64,000 bases of DNA from an uncultured Paracoccaceae bacterium (lineage in GTDB: Bacteria > Pseudomonadota > Alphaproteobacteria > Rhodobacterales > Rhodobacteraceae). The notes under the pieces are model-generated. The model was given only the letters and a program-made list of their open reading frames with translations, was not told the DNA's origin and searched no databases. Location: NCBI GenBank assembly GCA_947488175.1, contig CANKYO010000012.1:62001-126000 (forward strand), written 5' to 3'. Of this stretch, positions 61,031 through 64,000 are shown in pieces. The position numbers and the translations under genes are program-made. Within the stretch, counting starts at the first letter, position 1. Every line of letters starts with the position of its first letter.

Positions 61031-61666
61031 ATGGAAACTATACCAAATCTACCGGCAATACGTGCACTTCGTCCGGCTTGGAACAAGGGCCGCATTGTCG
61101 GACAGAAGCGCCCTTTGAGGCCAAAACACGTTTGGGCAATCCGAGTCAGACTTGAACTGGCCGAGAACCACCGCGATCTCGCCCTGTTCAACATGGCCAT
61201 CGACAGTAAGCTTCGTGGCTGCGATTTGGTGAAGATGAAAGTTGTCGACGTTATGGCTTCAGGTCAGATCAAGGAACGAGCATCGGTCCTTCAAAGCAAG
61301 ACACAGAAACCTGTACGCTTTGAAATATCCGAAGGTACGCGAGCCTCTGTTGAGAAGTGGATGGAAGATGAGCTTATGGTTGGATCAGAGTATCTTTGGC
61401 CTGGCCGGTTTCACGAACGCCTCCACATCTCGACGCGACAGTATGCGCGGATCGTCCGGAATTGGGTGACTTCGATCGGTCTTGAGGCTAGCGCATACGG
61501 CACGCATTCGATGAGGCGAACGAAGGTGACGCAGATCTACAAAAAGACAGGAAACTTGCGAGCGGTTCAGCTTTTGCTTGGACACACCAAGATGGACAGT
61601 ACCGTGCAGTACCTTGGCGTCGAACTCGAGGATGCGCTAGCAATCGCTGAGACCATAGAAATCTAG
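61031..61666 (+). CDS. Short tyrosine recombinase/integrase
   Basis: About 211 residues. The tyrosine recombinase residues are complete: Arg62 (KLRGCDLV), His159 and Arg162 (THSMRRTK), His185 (LLGHTKM) and Tyr194 (TVQYLG). The N-terminal core-binding domain is very short, so it may be a minimal form of a type common in proteobacterial islands. Start at ATG 61031 after GGAGGA. It lies about 1.1 kb from tRNA-Gln, a typical island-attachment gene, but its own attachment sites are not evident. Confidence 0.85.
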   Translation: METIPNLPAIRALRPAWNKGRIVGQKRPLRPKHVWAIRVRLELAENHRDLALFNMAIDSKLRGCDLVKMKVVDVMASGQIKERASVLQSKTQKPVRFEISEGTRASVEKWMEDELMVGSEYLWPGRFHERLHISTRQYARIVRNWVTSIGLEASAYGTHSMRRTKVTQIYKKTGNLRAVQLLLGHTKMDSTVQYLGVELEDALAIAETIEI

Positions 61667-61669
61667 TTT

Positions 61670-61800
61670 TTCTTGGGCCGCCAACAAGGGCGGCCCATAC
61701 CGGACACTCGATCTACCGTCGCGATGCTGCGGCGCGGCCCGTCAGAGGAGACATTCGCTGCGCTTGCACATTTATGGCAGCGGTGAACTCACACATTGCG
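61670..61800 (-). repeat. Dispersed intergenic repeat, near-complete copy (reverse)
   Basis: On the minus strand: TTTGTCCCGCA, GTGAGTTCACC, GCGCAGCGAATGTC, GCCGCAGCAT, GTGTCCGGTATGGGCCG, in the same order as the copies at 24.1 and 27.05 kb. Confidence 0.65.
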
Positions 61801-61856
61801 GGACAAAGCCGACATCTCCTTTGATCGCTGGCCGGCCTCCTGTTACGTAGGGTCTT

Positions 61857-62369
61857 ATGGCAGATGTAGACCATAATGACAGATGTGTGGGATGTGGATC
61901 GGCGCTGAAACGTATCGATGGCCCTACTCACAAGTACATGATGTCTTCGCCCGCATGCTTCGCTCTCTTCAATAGACTTCTGGCCTGCGAGTACAGCGAC
62001 AGTTCACTTCAGATGACACACCGGTTGACGGTTGACACATTTGCAGTTCAGCATCCTGGTCGAGGCCAACAGCGCAGGGAAATACAGTCCGTTGGTCTTC
62101 ATCTGGCAAGGATTTACCTTCAGCTAAATCGCCTCAGGTCACCAGAGCAAGCCAACGACATCATGCTTGGCCTTGGGAAACACAAGGCAACTCTAGTCTA
62201 TCTGGAACCTCCAACAGTGTTCTCGATGACCGTGGCAGAAGTCGCCGATTTCGCAGGCACACCACTTCACGCACGTAGGGTGACCGAATGGGCGGCGGCT
62301 GCCTGGAAAGACTGGTCCGCGCACCATGACTACATCACCCGTTGGACCGACAAATGGATGTCCGACTAG
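61857..62369 (+). CDS. DUF5946-like zinc-binding protein
   Basis: 170 residues: CVGCGSALKRIDGPTHKYM at the front (zinc-binding CxxC), SPACFALFNRLLA, LTVDTFAVQHPG, EIQSVGLHLARIYLQL. These match the DUF5946 family, which has no known activity. Often found near accessory genes. It is the last gene before the transposon end at the tRNA. Confidence 0.75.
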   Translation: MADVDHNDRCVGCGSALKRIDGPTHKYMMSSPACFALFNRLLACEYSDSSLQMTHRLTVDTFAVQHPGRGQQRREIQSVGLHLARIYLQLNRLRSPEQANDIMLGLGKHKATLVYLEPPTVFSMTVAEVADFAGTPLHARRVTEWAAAAWKDWSAHHDYITRWTDKWMSD

Positions 62370-62676
62370 GGCTCTTCGCTCATTTCTTTATTGGTCAAGT
62401 GCACTCAAAAAAAAGCCATTTTTGCTAACAATCGAACCAGGGACAATCGAAAGTTCCGAAGCCCGCTGTTGGGCCGAAACCTTACGACTTATAAATTCAT
62501 GTTTGCCAAGAACTGCTAACTGTAAGGGTCCGCGTCCAAGAATCCGAAGATCACCCCTCGAACCTACAGCGAATGTTGCTGACCCAGCCCCTGGGGCCCG
62601 AATCCACAATCGGCTGGTCACACTTATCGGGGGCGGTTTCTAGAAATGGAAGAAAAAGTCAGTTCTGCTAGGAGAG
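62370..62676. other. Gene-free stretch inside the transposon end region
   Basis: No convincing gene on either strand. It includes an A-run at about 62405 and several GC-rich mirror words (CAGCCCCTGGGGCCCG near 62585). It probably is non-coding DNA behind the end repeats. Confidence 0.5.
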
Positions 62677-62773
62677 CATCGCCAAATTCGCTAAAAATGG
62701 CGAAAGTTGCGTTCTTACCCGGCAAAAGTTGCAAGTCTCGCCGGACAAGTTGCGATTCATGCCGGACGACACA
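62677..62773 (+). repeat. Tandem 21-22 bp repeats: likely far end of the Tn7-like transposon
   Basis: Four units occur at regular steps: TGGCGAAAGTTGCG (62698), CCGGCAAAAGTTGC (62719), CCGGACAAGTTGCG (62741) and CCGGACGACA (62762). A weaker CGCCAAATTCGC lies one step before. The last unit ends in ACA (62771 or 62773), the inverse of the TGT that begins Tn7-like ends. Regular spacing of about 21-22 bases is that of TnsB-binding sites. It stops about 15 bases downstream of the tRNA-Gln 3' end. Confidence 0.65.
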
Positions 62774-62785
62774 AGAGGAAGTGCT

Positions 62786-62860
62786 TGGCTGGGATGGTAG
62801 GATTCGAACCTACGGTACACTGTACCAAAAACAGTTGCCTTACCACTTGGCTACATCCCA
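62786..62860 (-). tRNA. tRNA-Gln (anticodon UUG) with encoded CCA
   Basis: Read on the minus strand it folds into a full cloverleaf: acceptor TGGGATG with CATCCCA, D-arm GTAGCCAAGTGGTAAGGC, anticodon stem ACTGT-TTTTGGT-ACAGT with anticodon TTG, T-arm with GGTTCGAATCC, discriminator G and CCA at 62788-62786. Length 75. Its 3' end faces the transposon end repeats. Confidence 0.97.
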
Positions 62861-62920
62861 GCAGCGTTGCGCTAGATACTGCGATGATCGGCGCGTATCA
62901 AGTACCGATTGTCAAAAATC

Positions 62921-64000
62921 TCATTCTTTTGGGGCGTCCTCGGACAACAGATCACCGGTTTCGCCGCCTTCGCGTTCGGCGTCGATCATTTCTTCCAATT
63001 GCTCATCCCCGGTTGCCGCGACATCGCCGGGTTTCGATGGTTTTGCGGCCTTGGGTGCCGGAGCAACAGGCCGCTCTTCCGTTTCGGTGATCTGAGCCGT
63101 CTGCGCCCCCAGCATCTGGATCCGATAGGTCGTGTCCGGCACTTCCACGCCCGCTGCTTCGATCGCTTCCTTTACAAGGCGCAGTGTTTCGCCCCGCGCG
63201 CGCAAAAGGTCGGTTTCACGCTGATCAATCCAGCCAGTGACCGTCAGGAAAATGGCACCGTCGCCGATCCGGTTGATCCAGACCGCCGGTCCAGGCGCCT
63301 CGACCACAAAGGGCTGTGCGGCAACCGTTTCCGCCGCTAGTTCACGTACCGCGCCCAGATCGGCGTCTGAGGCGACCCCGATCTCGAAATCGAACCGCCG
63401 TTCGGGGTTGCGCGAATAGTTGATGATCCGGCTTTTGAAAACGGTCGCGTTGGGGATGCGGATGTGGTTGCCGTCGAATGACAAAAGGATCGTCGCCCGG
63501 CTCGTCAGCTTGATCACCTTTCCCGTGTCACCGTTGATTTCCACCGCATCGTTGGGGCTGAACGGTTGCCGGATCGACAGCATGACCGACGCGATATAGT
63601 TTTCGACCGTGTCACGGACGGCAAAACCCAGCGCCAGACCGATGATCCCTGCCGCACCCAAGATCGTGCTGAGCAGGGCGGTTGCGTTCAAAACATCAAG
63701 TGCAACCACAATGCCGATGATGACAAACGCGATGCGGATGAACTGGCGGTATAGCTCGGCGATAAACGCATTTGGGGCCAACCGGTTCCAGGGTTGGCGC
63801 ATGCGGGCGATCAGCACACCCACAAAGACGATAGCGATAAAGACGCAAAGGGCGATCAGGGCTAATGGCAGAAACGCGATCAACTGATCCAGACGCGCCC
63901 TGAAACGATCAACCGCCGGGTCCAGCCGGGCGCCGATATCAGCGGTTTCAACCACATTGTTGCGGACGGCCACGACCCCTTCGACCCGGTTCGCCAGCGG
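62921..64000 (-). CDS. MscS-family mechanosensitive channel (5' end outside window)
   Basis: At least 359 residues in view; the frame is open to the right edge, so the true start lies beyond it. Membrane helices LIAFLPLALIALCVFIAIVF and FIRIAFVIIGIVVALDVL are followed by the pore helix and beta domain typical of MscS (GAAGIIGLALGFAVRDTVENYIASVMLSIRQPF). A long polar C-terminal tail follows. The part upstream of the helices (GVVAVRNNVV) may be the end of a BON-like domain. It relieves osmotic pressure in the inner membrane. Likely core chromosome. Confidence 0.85.
   Translation of the reverse strand, partial: PLANRVEGVVAVRNNVVETADIGARLDPAVDRFRARLDQLIAFLPLALIALCVFIAIVFVGVLIARMRQPWNRLAPNAFIAELYRQFIRIAFVIIGIVVALDVLNATALLSTILGAAGIIGLALGFAVRDTVENYIASVMLSIRQPFSPNDAVEINGDTGKVIKLTSRATILLSFDGNHIRIPNATVFKSRIINYSRNPERRFDFEIGVASDADLGAVRELAAETVAAQPFVVEAPGPAVWINRIGDGAIFLTVTGWIDQRETDLLRARGETLRLVKEAIEAAGVEVPDTTYRIQMLGAQTAQITETEERPVAPAPKAAKPSKPGDVAATGDEQLEEMIDAEREGGETGDLLSEDAPKE

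Noticed and set aside
62786..62860. Direct repeat of the tRNA-Gln 3' end as an integrase attachment site near 61-62 kb
   Set aside because: No second copy of the T-arm or acceptor sequence was found close to the integrase; the tRNA is intact and the neighbouring repeats fit a Tn7-like end better.
1..64000. CRISPR array or Cascade/Cas12k genes linked to the Tn7-like module (a CAST)
   Set aside because: No regular repeat-spacer pattern and no cas-like protein is seen in the window; the only regular repeats are the short array at 62.7 kb, which lacks spacers and fits transposon end sites.

Overview
The window looks like a chromosomal segment of an alphaproteobacterium, most likely a Roseobacter-group Rhodobacteraceae. 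This rests on protein character (GFA, glyoxalase, GST and nitronate monooxygenase genes; a recombinase-ParB-RepB cassette; many TetR/AraC/LysR regulators), a moderately high GC content, and a tRNA-Gln(UUG) next to an MscS-type channel gene at the right edge. Nearly everything left of the tRNA is accessory DNA.

Layout. 0-2 kb: the 3' part of a TniQ gene, a small antitoxin-like gene and a frameshifted HAD hydrolase, probably the inner end of a Tn7-like element whose tnsABC lies beyond the left edge. 2.8-10 kb: a Hanks-type kinase overlapping a histidine phosphatase, a HEPN/zinc-ribbon protein, a small serine resolvase, a secreted HExxH protein and a zinc-ribbon membrane protein. 10.5-17.7 kb: two CBASS anti-phage operons in tandem. 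The first has a divergent CapH/CapP regulatory pair, a CD-NTase, a stand-alone E2-like protein and a CapV patatin effector. The second has a CD-NTase with a C-terminal sensor domain and a Cap5 (HNH-SAVED) nuclease. 18-35 kb: small divergent regulator/enzyme units (TetR-monooxygenase, MarR-SRPBCC, HxlR-GST and others) and a detoxification run of GST, NTF2-like, tautomerase, nitronate monooxygenase, GFA, NIPSNAP and DUF1348-like genes. 35.7-38.4 kb: an orphan HEPN protein, an intact HAD paralogue and an unknown HTH-like protein.

38.6-44.7 kb: a Ner-like regulator and a full Tn7-like module (tnsA-tnsB-tnsC-tniQ) with overlapping genes. No CRISPR array or cas gene was seen. 44.7-49.4 kb: a degraded higA and a large serine recombinase-ParB-RepB cassette. 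49.7-52.3 kb: an IS3-transposase/WYL fusion, an aldo/keto reductase with a premature stop and its LysR neighbour. 52.8-60.9 kb: a giant secreted ankyrin/FG-GAP protein, an acetamidase-like enzyme, and a TetR-controlled serine hydrolase/CPBP protease operon. 61-62.4 kb: a tyrosine integrase and a DUF5946 protein. At 62.68-62.77 kb an array of about 21-22 bp repeats ends in ACA about 15 bp downstream of the tRNA-Gln 3' end. I read it as the far end of a Tn7-like transposon homing downstream of this tRNA.

An imperfect intergenic repeat (about 100-160 bp) recurs in both orientations at 8 or more places, mostly in the non-defence parts of the window. Together the genes describe a layered defence and mobile-element hotspot built by Tn7-like insertions next to tRNA-Gln, with stress and detoxification genes as the rest of the cargo.
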